Source: Bradyrhizobium semiaridum (GTDB taxonomy: Bacteria > Pseudomonadota > Alphaproteobacteria > Rhizobiales > Xanthobacteraceae). Taken from it: a stretch of DNA of 64,000 bases. The DNA is taken from the NCBI RefSeq assembly GCF_020329505.1, contig NZ_JAGKJJ010000006.1, forward strand, positions 310,001 through 374,000. The letters are read 5' to 3'. Numbering within the stretch: the first letter of the stretch is position 1; each line of letters begins with the position of its first letter. A program made the position numbers and the translations under genes. Positions 32,071 through 41,371 of this stretch are shown here, in pieces. Below the pieces are notes generated by a model that did not search any database, had not been told where the DNA came from, and saw only the letters and a program-made list of their open reading frames with translations.

Positions 32071-34312
32071 TTAGACGATATCCCAGTCGTTGGAGACCGC
32101 GCCCGCGGCGGCGATGATGTGTGCGCCGCCGATCTGGCCGTTGTCCCAGATCGACACCGCGCCATTGTCGTTGCGCCACAGGATGTCGCTACGGCCGTTG
32201 CCGTCGTAGTCGCCGGTGTCGGCGATCTGCCACGCGTTCGGTACCACGCCTGCCGAGGCCACAACGTGCGCGCCGCCGATCTGACCGTTATCCCAGATCG
32301 AAACCGCGCCGTTGTCGTTGCGCCACAGGATATCACTGACGCCATTGCCGTCGAAGTCGCCGGTGCCGGCGATCCGCCACGCGTTCGGTACCACGCCTGC
32401 CGAAGCCACAATGTGCGCGCCGGCGACCTGGCCGCTATCCCAGATCGAAACCGCACCGTTGTCGTTGCGCCACAGGATGTCGCTGCGGTCATCGCCGTTG
32501 AAATCGCCGGTCCCGGCGATGTGCCAGCCGGCGGGAACGGTGCCGGCACTGGCGATGATGTGCGCGCCGCCGATCTGGCCGTCATTCCAGATCGAGACTG
32601 CGCCGTTGTCGTTGCGCCACAGGATGTCGTCATGATGGTTGCCGTCGAAATCGCCCGTGCCGGCAATGTGCCAGCTTGCGGCAACGAGGCCCGCACTGGC
32701 GACGATATGCGCACCAGCGGCCTGCGCGCTATCCCAGATCGAGACCGCGCCGTTGGCGTTCTGCCACAGCGCATCGCTGGCGCCGTCGCCGTCGAAATCG
32801 GCCTTGGCCGCAATGTGCCAGCCGGCGGCGATGCCGGAGCCGACGAGATGCGCGGTCCCGATCTGCGCATCGTCCCAGACCGAGACGGCGCCGTTGTCGC
32901 GGAACCAGAGGATGTCGTCACGGGCATTGCCGCCGAAATCGCTCTGACCGATCGAGTCGAACGCGAAATCATCCGCGGCGAGATTGGACCTGGTGACACC
33001 GAGCAGCGTGAGCTTGTCGCCGCCGCCAACGTCGATCACGGTGTCGGCGCCGAGCTGTGTCGCATGCGCGAGGACGCCGGAGAGCGAGTGGACGTCGAAG
33101 CCGGCAAGGCCGATCCGGTCGCCGCTGCCGGCGCCTGCCGCAAAGTCATTGATGATGTCAGAGCCATAGCCCGGCGCGAACACGAAGCGATCGGCGCCGG
33201 CTCCGCCGGTCGTCGTATCCTCACCGGTGCCGCCATCGAGGAGATCGTTGCCCGAGCCGCCAAACATCATGTCGTCGCCGCCAAGGCCGCGCAACCGGTC
33301 GCCCTGGTCTGCCGAGACCACCTCCGGCGTCAGCCGGAACACGTCGCCGCCATTGGTGACGATGTAGAGATTGCCCCTGGCATCCTCGCCGAACGAGGTC
33401 GGGAACGAGATGACGCCGACGTCGGTATGGATCTGCGACGTCCGGTCGGTCGCAACCCAGGCGCTGCCGTCGTAGCGCAGCGTGTAGACGGCCGCCGCGC
33501 CCGATGTCGATCTCCTCCCAGCTGCTCGCGCCGACATCGGCGATGTAGAACTCGCCGGTGCCGCGATCGAAACTGTCGCGGAATGGATTGCGAAGACCGA
33601 GCGCGAAAATTTCGGCGGCGGCGCCCACCGTGCCGACGAACATGTTGTCGGACGGGATGGCGTAGTTCTTGTTGGGGTCTGCCGGAAATGCGTCGGCATG
33701 AACGTCGATACGCACGATCTTGCCGAACAGGTTGGCCGCGGTCTGCGCATTGTTGCCATTGGCGTTGTCGCCGACCGCCGCGTAGAGGTAGCCATCGGGG
33801 CCGAACCCGATCCAGCCGCCGTTGTGGTTGGTGGCGCTGGACAGATTTCCGAGGCTCATGACCGTCGTCATGCCGTCCACGGTATTGGGATTTGCCGGAT
33901 TGACGTGATAGCGCACGATCTCGTTGTGCGCGCCGCCCGTCGTCACCGTCATGTAGGCATAGACAAAGCCGTTGGTTGCATAGTCCGGGTCGAACGCCAG
34001 GCCGAGCAGGCCGCGCTCGCCATTGGCATCGACATTCGCGGTCAGGAACGGCGTCGGCAGCAATTGCCCGGTGACGAGATCGACGATCCGCACCGTGCCG
34101 TTCTGCTGAACGACGAACAGCCGCCCCGAGTCGCCCGGAGCCGCGGTGGCATAGAGTGCGCCGGTCAGTCCGGTTGCGACGCGGGTTGCCGTGATCGAGC
34201 CGACATTGCCCTGCGCTCCGTTCGGATCGAAGCCGTAGATCAGGTCGCGGCCAGCACTGCCGCTGAGGTCGTTGATGCCATCATTGCCCAGAACGACGTT
34301 CGCATTCGGCAT
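32071..34312 (-). pseudogene. PQQ-type sugar dehydrogenase with RTX and FG-GAP repeats; internal deletion and frameshift
   Basis: 5' part from 34312: RTX-like GNDGINDLSGSAGRDLIYGF, then a soluble glucose/sorbosone dehydrogenase beta-propeller (RVATGLTGALYATAAPGDSG; ERGLLGLAFDPDYATNGFVY; NHNGGWIGFGPDGYLYAAVG; FALGLRNPFRDSFD; SSWEEIDIG). At about 33505-33515 the frame breaks and the text jumps to AVYTLRYDGSAWVATD, skipping the 100 or more residues that normally separate these blocks. The new frame gives RTX nonapeptides (GLGGDDMMFGGSGNDLLDGG) and six about 49-residue repeats (DILWRNDNGAVSIW) to the stop at 32071. Probably a secreted (type I) enzyme ruined by deletion; the 3' part could still be translated only with its own start. 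Confidence 0.82.
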
Positions 34313-34512
34313 GCGAGCCTCCAGGGAGTTTGCAGTGGAGATAGCGAGATTGCGTTCAGGTTCGCGAAGAATACCCAGCGAGCGCAGCGCATCGAAGCAT
34401 CAGGCAAGCGCGCCCGACGTTCAAGCAGAAACTCGCGAACGTGCGAGGTAACCCGGCACTCCGATGCCGGGCCCGCGCCCCGACGTCGCAACGATTGCGC
34501 AAAAAGTCGGCT

Positions 34513-34541
34513 TTGCGACAGCTTGCCGCACCGGATAGAAG
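34513..34541 (+). promoter_or_regulatory. Candidate sigma70 promoter of the LivJ-like gene
   Basis: TTGCGA (34513-34518), 17 bp, TAGAAG (34536-34541), 48 bp before the ATG at 34590. Motif-only evidence. Confidence 0.35.
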
Positions 34542-34589
34542 GGCGTCGTGGAAGCACCCCTCAACAAGAAAGTCAGGGAGAGAACAATC

Positions 34590-35804
34590 ATGAAATCGCT
34601 CTTGGCCGCAGCGGCGGCCGGTCTTGCGCTCGCGGCCTCAGGCAGCGCGGCCAACGCCCAGATCTCGGACAATGTCGTCAAGATCGGCGTGCTCACGGAC
34701 ATGTCGAGCCTCTATGCGGACGCAACCGGCAAGGGGTCCGTCGCCGCGGTCGAGATGGCGATCGCCGATTACGGCGGCAAGGTGAAGGGCGTGCCGATCC
34801 AGATGGTCTCGGCCGACCACCAGAACAAGCCTGATGTCGGCATCAACATCGCGCGCAATTGGTACGACAACGAGAAGGTCGATGCGATCTTCGACGTCCC
34901 CACCTCCTCGGTCGCGCTGCCGATCTCGGCGCTGACGCGCGAGAAGAACAAGATCCACATCAATTCCGGCGGCGGCTCCTCCGACATCACCGGCACGGCC
35001 TGCTCGCCCAACACGGTGCACTGGACCTACGACACCTATGCCCTGTCGAACGTCGCCGGCAAGGCGATGGTCAAGCGCGGCGAGGACACCTGGTTCTTCG
35101 TCACCGCCGACTACGCCTTCGGCATGGCGCTGGAGCGCGACGCCGCCAATGTCGTCAAAGAAAGCGGCGGCAAGGTGCTCGGTGACGTGCGTCATCCCCT
35201 CAACTCGTCGGACTTCTCGTCCTTCCTGCTGCAGGCGCAGGCGTCGAAAGCCAAGGTCGTGGCGCTGGCGAATGCCGGCGGCGACACCACCAACGCATTG
35301 AAGCAGGCCTCCGAGTTCGGCCTGACCCAGGGCGGCCAGAAGATGATCGCGCTGCTGCAGGAGATCACCGACACCCATTCGCTCGGCATCAAGGCGACGC
35401 AGGGCCTGATCGTCACCGACGCGTTCTACTGGGACATGAATGATGAGACCCGCGCCTTCTCGAAGCGCTTCAACGAGAAGGTCGGCCACATGCCGACCAT
35501 GATCCAGGCCGGCCTCTATTCGGCGACCATGCACTACCTGAAGGCGATCGAGGCCATCGGCACCGATGAGGCGCCGAAAGTGATGGAGCAGATGCGCAAG
35601 ACGCCGATCAACGACTTCTTCGCCAAGAACGGCCACATCCGGATCGACGGCCGCATGGTGCACGATATGTACCTGTTCGAGGTCAAGAAGCCCGAGGAAT
35701 CGAAGGGCGAGTGGGACCTCTACAAGCTGATCGCCACCGTGCCCGGCGACGAGGCGTTCCGCCCGCTCGACAAGGGCGGCTGTCCGTTGGTGAAGTCGAA
35801 CTGA
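34590..35804 (+). CDS. Branched-chain amino acid-type ABC transporter substrate-binding protein
   Basis: 404 residues from ATG 34590 (MKSLLAAAAAGLALAASGSA), with SD GGGAGAG; the in-frame start at 34548 would break the signal peptide. Periplasmic type I binding protein (Peripla_BP_6): KIGVLTDMSSLYADATGKGS, GVPIQMVSADHQNKPDVGIN, VDAIFDVPTSSVALPI, WFFVTADYAFGMALERDAAN and VVALANAGGDTTNALKQASE. Ligand could be an amino acid, amide or aromatic acid; binding residues cannot be assigned reliably. No permease or ATPase genes are adjacent, so it is an orphan or is served by a remote Liv-type transporter. Confidence 0.9.
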   Translation: MKSLLAAAAAGLALAASGSAANAQISDNVVKIGVLTDMSSLYADATGKGSVAAVEMAIADYGGKVKGVPIQMVSADHQNKPDVGINIARNWYDNEKVDAIFDVPTSSVALPISALTREKNKIHINSGGGSSDITGTACSPNTVHWTYDTYALSNVAGKAMVKRGEDTWFFVTADYAFGMALERDAANVVKESGGKVLGDVRHPLNSSDFSSFLLQAQASKAKVVALANAGGDTTNALKQASEFGLTQGGQKMIALLQEITDTHSLGIKATQGLIVTDAFYWDMNDETRAFSKRFNEKVGHMPTMIQAGLYSATMHYLKAIEAIGTDEAPKVMEQMRKTPINDFFAKNGHIRIDGRMVHDMYLFEVKKPEESKGEWDLYKLIATVPGDEAFRPLDKGGCPLVKSN

Positions 35805-36028
35805 ACACTTTCCGTGCCCCGGCATTTTGTCGGAGCGAGAAGATGACAAACCCGCAATCCCGAACATCACAAGTTCGGGATTGCCAATTCCAAACGTGAA
35901 CCTCGGCGTGGACCGGTTGACCTATAGGCGCCGGGATTTTGCATTATCCTTCCCGGGGCTAGAACCGGCGCCGCCTGCCGTATTTCAAGCAGGCGGCGTT
36001 GTGTTGTCGAAAGCGGTTCCCTGTTTAC

Positions 36029-36319
36029 TCAGCGCCGGTGATGGCGGCGATGGCGCGGCAGTTCGGCGGGGATGCCGATGCCGGCCTCCCGCTGTTGAAT
36101 CGCCTGCAACACCGCCGGCGGCTGCAGCACAAGAGCGGCTGCACGGGTCGGTGCACCGCCGTTGAGGACGTCGCGGTACGGATACAGCGCCTGATACGCA
36201 GCCGGCTCGGAAATCGCAGCCTGGGCCGAGGCGGCCGTGGCCGCGAAGGCCGACAGCGCCGCGGCCAGCGCAACGGTTTTGAGGGCCGCCTTGGCCGCAT
36301 GAGAAATCGTGGTGATCAT
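36029..36319 (-). CDS. Small secreted protein of unknown function, 96 aa
   Basis: Signal peptide MITTISHAAKAALKTVALAA followed by an AxA site (ATAASAQA), then about 60 residues: ISEPAAYQALYPYRDVLNGG, APTRAAALVLQPPAVLQAIQ and a basic His/Arg C-terminus. No domain recognised. Two 18-bp palindrome-like sites (36339-36356 and 36409-36426) precede it, indicating tight regulation. SD GGAGCG lies near the ATG. Converse neighbour is the LivJ-like gene. Confidence 0.65.
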   Translation of the reverse strand: MITTISHAAKAALKTVALAAALSAFAATAASAQAAISEPAAYQALYPYRDVLNGGAPTRAAALVLQPPAVLQAIQQREAGIGIPAELPRHRRHHRR

Positions 36320-36338
36320 GATCGCGCTCCTTGCGATT

Positions 36339-36356
36339 TTAATCGCATGCGATTAA
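36339..36356. promoter_or_regulatory. Operator 1: TTAATCGCATGCGATTAA
   Basis: Perfect 18-bp palindrome, 20 bp upstream of the small secreted protein gene. Together with operator 2 (15 of 18 bases alike, 70 bp away) it suggests binding of a dimeric repressor, e.g. LacI/MarR type, at two sites. Confidence 0.6.
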
Positions 36357-36408
36357 TTCGCTCGCGCCTGATAAAGGAATGCTGTCGGTCAATTTCAAGT
36401 ATTCCGAT

Positions 36409-36426
36409 TTAATCGGATGCGATACA
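36409..36426. promoter_or_regulatory. Operator 2: TTAATCGGATGCGATACA
   Basis: Matches operator 1 at 15 of 18 positions with a less perfect right half. The 70-bp centre-to-centre spacing (near an integral number of helical turns) would permit looping. Confidence 0.5.
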
Positions 36427-36522
36427 TTTGATCACAACGCTTCAACTATCCGTGTCGCGCAAAAATTGCCAGAAAAATCAGTGGGATGCCGGAAAGCCGA
36501 TCGGCCTGCCGGCTGCACCCGA

Positions 36523-39500
36523 TCAGGCTCCCAGGACGCGCAGCGTCACAATCTGGAACGGACGCAGCGGCAGACGGCACGTCCGCCCCTCGACCGCCAG
36601 GGCGCCGATCCGGTCTTCCAGGATATTGCTCGTCCATACCGCAGCGATATCGACGCCGAACTCCAACGTCACGGCGGCGTGAGCGCCGGTGCTTTCATAG
36701 AGCCGCACGACCCAGCCCTCGCCGTCCTCGGCGGGCTTGATCGTATCGACGACCACGTTGAGCGAAGACGCCTTCAGGAACGACTGCCGCAGCGGCTCGG
36801 CTGGACGTCGGTTGATCCAGAGCACCGGTCGGGCAAAGCGAAGTGCCTTGCCGACGGTGTCGGCAGTGCGCCAGTCGCCGGCATGCGGATAGATCGCATA
36901 GCCTATCCGGTGCAGCCCGATATCAGCCTCCGGATCGGGCGAGATCGGTCCGCGCAACAGCGTCAGTGCGAGCTGATTGCCTGAGGTCGAATAGCCATGC
37001 CGGCAATCGCTGAACAGCGACACGCCGAAATCGGGTTCACCGATGTCGGCCCAGCGATGACCGGGAACCTCGTATTTGGCCGCATCGGCATCCGTGTTGG
37101 CGTGCGTCGGCCGCTCGGTTGCGCCGAACATGGTTTCATAGGTCGCATGCGGCGCGCGCACGGTGACAGGAAACATCACCTTGAGCGCCGTCCTGCGCTC
37201 CTGCCAGTCGACCGTGCTCTCGAACGCGAGGTGATCGGCACCGGCATCGAGGCGAATCACCTGGGACAGATGGCTGGCGCGGCCGAGCTTGCGCTTGAAA
37301 CGGATCTCGCCGCGCAGCCCACCGTCGAGCACCACCTCGCAGGCGACCTCTCCGGTCGCCTCGCGCGCAGTCTCCAGCGCGAACGGATCGATATCCCATG
37401 CCTCGAAGTCGAGCGGCCGATCTTCCAGCAGCAGGAAGCGGGCGCCGGGCGCGGCCATGGTCTCGCGGCCGGTCAGCAAATGCACCAGCGAGCGGACGTG
37501 ACCGGCGCGGTCGACGCGCGCCGCGAGGACCGCATTCGTCAGCACGAAACCGTCGGCATCGGACACGACGGTGACGCGCTCATCGATCGCGGTCGTCTCT
37601 CCCGCGGCGAACGGCGCGGCGACGACACGATGAAGCATGCCGTCGGGATCAGCGGCGATTCCGGCACGCGCGCTGCCCAGCGTATTGACCGGCGTCCAGC
37701 CGCCCTCGCCCGTCTCGCAAAGTGTATCAAGCACGGCGCGCGTGCGGCGCCTCGCCTCCTCCTCGACGCCGGCGAGCTCGGCCTCGGTCCGCTCATAGAC
37801 CTCGCCGATGCTGCTGCCCGGGATGATGTCGTGAAACTGGTTGACCAGCAGCGTGCGCCAGAGCGCTTCGATCTCCTCCGCCGACGGCGCCGGCTTGCGC
37901 CACGCGGCCGCAACGCTGGTCACGAATTCCAGCGCCTGAAGGCCGGCCTCGCAGGCGCGGTTGAGCCGCTTGATCTCGGCCTGTGTGGTGTAGGTGCCGC
38001 GGTGATATTCGAGATAGAGCTCGCCCTCGATCGTGGCAAAATTTTCTGCGGACCTTGCCAGACGGTCGAAGAATTCGTCGACCGTGCGAATTTGAATCCT
38101 CGGCAGCCCTTGCAGATCCTTCGTGCGCTGCAACGTCTCCAGCATGGTTTCATCGGCGCCGCCGCCGCCATCGCCGTAGCCTAACAGATAGAGTGCATCA
38201 GGCGACCGGTCGGCATCCTTGTAATTGGCGGCGTGATAGCGAAGCTCGGCGAGTTGCGTCGAGCCATTGTAGGTGTCCGCGGGCGGGAAATGCGCCAGCA
38301 CCGTGGTGCCGTCGAGGCCGCGCCAGTGGAAGCTGTGATGCGGCGGCGAGGTGAACTTGTTCCACGACAGCTTTTGGGTCAGGAAGCGCGCCATTCCCGC
38401 CGAGCGCATCAGCTGCGGCAGCTGCGCGTCGTAGCCGAACACGTCGGGATTCCAGAACACGGTGGAGCGTGCGCCGAAGGTGCGCTCGAAATAACGCTGG
38501 CCGTACAGGAATTGGCGGCAGATCGATTCGCCCCACGGCAGATTGCAGTCCGGCTCGACCCAGCTGCCGCCGACCGGGATCCACTGGCCGGCCGCAGCCT
38601 TGGCGCGGATGCGGGCGAACAAGTCGGGATCGTTCTGCTCGATCACGAGATACTGGTAGGCCTGCGAGCAGGCGAACTTGAAATCGGGATAGCGGTCCAT
38701 CAGCCTGACCGCCGTGGAGAAGCTGCGCTGCGCCTTGCGCCTTGTTTCCGCCAATGGCCACAGCCAAGCGGTATCGAGATGGGCATGGCCGATCGCCGTC
38801 ATCTCGTGAGCGATCGTGCCGTTGCGCGCCGCGAGCAACTCGTCGAGGATAGCCCGCGCCGCCGGCCAAGTCGCGCGGTCGTCGGGATCGACGATATTGC
38901 AGACGCGATTGAGATCGTGCAGCAGCCGCCCCGCCCAGGTGCGGTCCAGCGCCGGTTGCGCGCTCTCGCCAACGGCGCCGTAGGCCCTGCTCCTGGTCGA
39001 CGGATCCCGGTCGGCCTCGAGCTGGCGCAGCACGTCGTAATCGAAATAGAACGACCAGGCCTCCGGATCGAAGCGGCGCAGCTCGCACGCCGCCAGCGCG
39101 TAGGCTTGCGTGTCGCTTCCGAACGCGCCGAACAGGCCGTTGCAGGCGACCTCCACGACGAGGCTGAGAGTCTCTCCGCCGCGTGCCGATGAGATGAGCG
39201 GGGCGACGTGCCGGCCGGGATTCAGTCCCTGTGTCGAGCGCCCGTCCAGCCAAACCAGGGCCTCCGAGCGGCTGTCCCAATAGAGGTCGACGCGCGAGCC
39301 GGCCCAGTCCTCTGGCACCTTGGCCACAACGCGGACCCAATACGTCGCCCAGAGCGGCCCCAGCGGCTGGCCCAGTTCGACCGGCCGGTAGTCCAGCTTG
39401 AGCGCCTCCGCGAGGCTGATCCGCTCCGTCGGACCGGCCAGCTCGATCGAGGTGACCTTGACGCGATCGCTGTGAATCCTGCGCTGCAGCCGTTCGGCAA

Positions 39501-39594
39501 AGCGCTCCAGCCGGCGCCGCGTGTACTGCGGATACCGCCCGCGAATTCGAGCCACTGAGGAATTGCCGTTCTCTCGATCCGTCTCGCCGATCAT
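36523..39594 (-). CDS. Alpha-mannosidase, glycoside hydrolase family 38
   Basis: 1023 residues, the normal size for cytosolic GH38 enzymes. The N-terminal about 250 residues are a beta-sandwich/galactose-binding-like domain. The catalytic core starts at TAIGHAHLDTAWLWP, where His270 or His272 and Asp274 are zinc ligands; WNPDVFGYDAQLPQLMRSAG carries the nucleophile Asp (384); FTSPPHHSFHWRGLDGTTVL and YGDGGGGADETML follow; the C-terminal half has the Glyco_hydro_38C sandwich (VNTLGSARAGIAADPDG; DWQERRTALKVMFPV). Cleaves alpha-mannosides with retention. No signal peptide: cytoplasmic. No sugar transporter beside it, so the substrate source is unknown. Confidence 0.92.
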   Translation of the reverse strand: MIGETDRENGNSSVARIRGRYPQYTRRRLERFAERLQRRIHSDRVKVTSIELAGPTERISLAEALKLDYRPVELGQPLGPLWATYWVRVVAKVPEDWAGSRVDLYWDSRSEALVWLDGRSTQGLNPGRHVAPLISSARGGETLSLVVEVACNGLFGAFGSDTQAYALAACELRRFDPEAWSFYFDYDVLRQLEADRDPSTRSRAYGAVGESAQPALDRTWAGRLLHDLNRVCNIVDPDDRATWPAARAILDELLAARNGTIAHEMTAIGHAHLDTAWLWPLAETRRKAQRSFSTAVRLMDRYPDFKFACSQAYQYLVIEQNDPDLFARIRAKAAAGQWIPVGGSWVEPDCNLPWGESICRQFLYGQRYFERTFGARSTVFWNPDVFGYDAQLPQLMRSAGMARFLTQKLSWNKFTSPPHHSFHWRGLDGTTVLAHFPPADTYNGSTQLAELRYHAANYKDADRSPDALYLLGYGDGGGGADETMLETLQRTKDLQGLPRIQIRTVDEFFDRLARSAENFATIEGELYLEYHRGTYTTQAEIKRLNRACEAGLQALEFVTSVAAAWRKPAPSAEEIEALWRTLLVNQFHDIIPGSSIGEVYERTEAELAGVEEEARRRTRAVLDTLCETGEGGWTPVNTLGSARAGIAADPDGMLHRVVAAPFAAGETTAIDERVTVVSDADGFVLTNAVLAARVDRAGHVRSLVHLLTGRETMAAPGARFLLLEDRPLDFEAWDIDPFALETAREATGEVACEVVLDGGLRGEIRFKRKLGRASHLSQVIRLDAGADHLAFESTVDWQERRTALKVMFPVTVRAPHATYETMFGATERPTHANTDADAAKYEVPGHRWADIGEPDFGVSLFSDCRHGYSTSGNQLALTLLRGPISPDPEADIGLHRIGYAIYPHAGDWRTADTVGKALRFARPVLWINRRPAEPLRQSFLKASSLNVVVDTIKPAEDGEGWVVRLYESTGAHAAVTLEFGVDIAAVWTSNILEDRIGALAVEGRTCRLPLRPFQIVTLRVLGA

Positions 39595-39785
39595 GTTTCA
39601 CCCGTGTGAGGGATGAAGACCTAAGCCCAATTCGTTGAGGCTTGATTATAGCGGCGAGAGAGCCGCCGGTTCAGCGACCTCAGGACCCCTCTTCAGCGGC
39701 AGACCTGCATGGCCTGAGATTCGAAAGTGCCTGTTACCTGACTCAACCCTTAGGCCCTTGATTCAGGTTTTACGTACCCGGACGC

Positions 39786-39813
39786 AAAAACGCGCCCGGC
39801 GGCACCGGGCGCG
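39786..39813 (-). terminator. Rho-independent terminator of the PRC-barrel gene at 39841
   Basis: Leftward: 9-bp stem CGCGCCCGG / CCGGGCGCG with 5-nt loop, then TTTTTGCGTC. Confidence 0.8.
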
Positions 39814-39840
39814 CTCTGCCTTGATTTGATGCGATACGCG

Positions 39841-40377
39841 TTAGTCGGTCGAGTACTTGAACTCGGGCATCGCCTTCAGCTCGTCCTTGCTCGCGCTGAT
39901 CACGGCGTGGTCCGGGTACCAGGGATTCGGCTTCGACGTCGATGCCGCAGGTGCGGCGCCCGTCGTCGTCGTCGTCTTGCTGGTGCTGCCCGGGCTCGAC
40001 GTGCTGGCGCTCGTTGAAGCGACCGGCTCGTTGACGAACTTCACCTTGTCGAGCGGCAACGCAACCAGGTGCTCGCCGACGCCGAGGAAGCCGCCGACGC
40101 CGACCACGACCGCCTTGATCGCGCCGCCCTTCTCCATCAGCAGGTCATTGATCGAGCCGACGCTCTCGTTCTTGTCGTTGTAGACGCTGAGACCGACGAC
40201 CTTGGACGTACGCCAGTTGCCCGTATACGAGGTCGACGTTGTGCTGGTCGTTGTGCTCGCCGGCGGCGGTGACGCATTGGTCTTGTCACTCTTGGTGTCG
40301 GTTGGCGTCTGCGCAAACGCAACGGCCGCAAGCATCGCCGAGCCGGCAACGCCGGCGACGAATGATTTGACTAACAT
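39841..40377 (-). CDS. Secreted PRC-barrel domain protein
   Basis: 178 residues. Signal peptide MLVKSFVAGVAGSAMLAAVA (cleaved near VAFA), a Ser/Thr-rich linker (ASPPPASTTTSTTSTS), then a PRC-barrel beta domain: NWRTSKVVGLSVYNDKNESV, GSINDLLMEKGGAIKAVVVG, VGGFLGVGEHLVALPLDKVK. A second Ser/Thr-rich stretch and the tail NPWYPDHAVISASKDELKAM follow. PRC-barrels are protein-interaction or photosynthetic reaction-centre-like modules; this secreted type is common in rhizobia, often stress induced. Tandem 19-bp repeats lie upstream (40532-40569), a terminator downstream. Confidence 0.87.
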   Translation of the reverse strand: MLVKSFVAGVAGSAMLAAVAFAQTPTDTKSDKTNASPPPASTTTSTTSTSYTGNWRTSKVVGLSVYNDKNESVGSINDLLMEKGGAIKAVVVGVGGFLGVGEHLVALPLDKVKFVNEPVASTSASTSSPGSTSKTTTTTGAAPAASTSKPNPWYPDHAVISASKDELKAMPEFKYSTD

Positions 40378-40531
40378 CGGTGGCTCTCCTCAGTTCGCAA
40401 AATCGATACATGGAGAACCCGTAATCTTCGTAAGTGTTCCTACGAAAGATGCGACGAAAAAACCGCCCTTCTTCGAGGGAACGTGCGTCAAGCCGAGACA
40501 ACTGCCAGCGAAATCGCGCCCCTTGGCACGC

Positions 40532-40569
40532 GAATCTTGGCAAGTGAACCGAATCTTGGCAAGTGAACC
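40532..40569. repeat. Perfect tandem 19-bp repeat
   Basis: GAATCTTGGCAAGTGAACC occurs twice with no spacer, 155 bp upstream of the PRC-barrel gene at 40377 and 80 bp downstream of the next one. May be a regulator-binding pair or a recent slip duplication. Confidence 0.7.
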
Positions 40570-40649
40570 CTAGAATCGCGTGGCACAGCGTGCCCGCCGG
40601 CGCGCAATGCGCCTACGATCGCGACAGCGCGCGCAGGCAACGTGCGCGG

Positions 40650-41027
40650 TCAGAAGCCGCCCCAATAGGGCGGGACGCCGTAGAAGCGATGCAGCTCGAC
40701 CTCCTGTGAACGGTCGCCCCAGTCGAAATCCTTGTCGGCCCGGAACGACGGCGCGCGCTTCAGCTCGTCATCTTCGATGTCGAGCTCGTAGGCCTCGAAC
40801 TTCGGGTTGTAGTGCAGCCTGCCCCAGGGCAGCGGAATGAGGTTGGTGCCGATGCCGAGGAAACCGCCGAAGCTGAGCACCGCGTACGACACCTGCCCGG
40901 AGATCTTGTCGATCATCAGCCGTTCGATATGGCCGATCATGTCACCGTTGGGCCGGCGCACCGCCGTGCCTTCGACGCGATCGCTTGCAATGAGCTGATG
41001 CGGCCTGGTCTTGACCTCGACAGCCAT
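40650..41027 (-). CDS. PRC-barrel domain protein, cytoplasmic
   Basis: 125 residues from ATG 41027 (MAVEVKTRPHQLIASDRVEG), with SD GGGAGGG; an upstream extension to 41147 is not supported. No signal peptide. PRC-barrel: SDRVEGTAVRRPNGDMIGHI, ERLMIDKISGQVSYAVLSFG, GFLGIGTNLIPLPWGRLHYN, followed by a second conserved stretch YELDIEDDELKRAPSFRADK and an aromatic tail FYGVPPYWGGF typical of stand-alone alphaproteobacterial PRC proteins. Function unknown. Same strand as the secreted PRC protein but 272 bp apart, so probably separately transcribed. Confidence 0.87.
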   Translation of the reverse strand: MAVEVKTRPHQLIASDRVEGTAVRRPNGDMIGHIERLMIDKISGQVSYAVLSFGGFLGIGTNLIPLPWGRLHYNPKFEAYELDIEDDELKRAPSFRADKDFDWGDRSQEVELHRFYGVPPYWGGF

Positions 41028-41371
41028 TTCACCCTCCCAGCCTTTCGACTCGCAGAGATGAATCAACGCGTTGCCGGAGAGCCGGTTCCGCCCCCGGTCC
41101 GGCAGCCGCCTCCTGGCTTTTTGCGCGCCGCATGGTCGCCGCAGCACACCTGTAAAAGGCCGGTTGCCCGGCGGGCATCGCGAGCGCGCGCGGCTGGCGG
41201 CGACGGCCGCGCCCGAAATCCGAATTGGCGAGATTGTCCCGTTGTTTCAATGAATTAGTTTGATGACAGAACGCTAACTTTTCACCACGCAGACGACTCG
41301 TTAGCGTCCATTGTCGGGCAAGATTTCAGAAACAAACCGAAACAAAATTCCTGAGCCACTTTCCCCGAATC
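41028..41371 (+). promoter_or_regulatory. Gap upstream of two-component operon with GAAAC pair
   Basis: No gene seen in 344 bp. GAAAC at 41329-41333 and 41339-41343 (10-bp period), in CAGAAACAAACCGAAACAAA followed by ATTCC, 29-43 bp before the regulator ATG. The similar array at 29329-29350 upstream of the L,D-transpeptidase suggests autoregulation by the response regulator encoded here. Confidence 0.5.

Noticed and set aside
33512..33795. Start of the 3' part of the PQQ-dehydrogenase pseudogene at 33795
   Set aside because: The text between 33795 and about 33512 in that frame is a shadow of the propeller frame; homology resumes only after the deletion junction.
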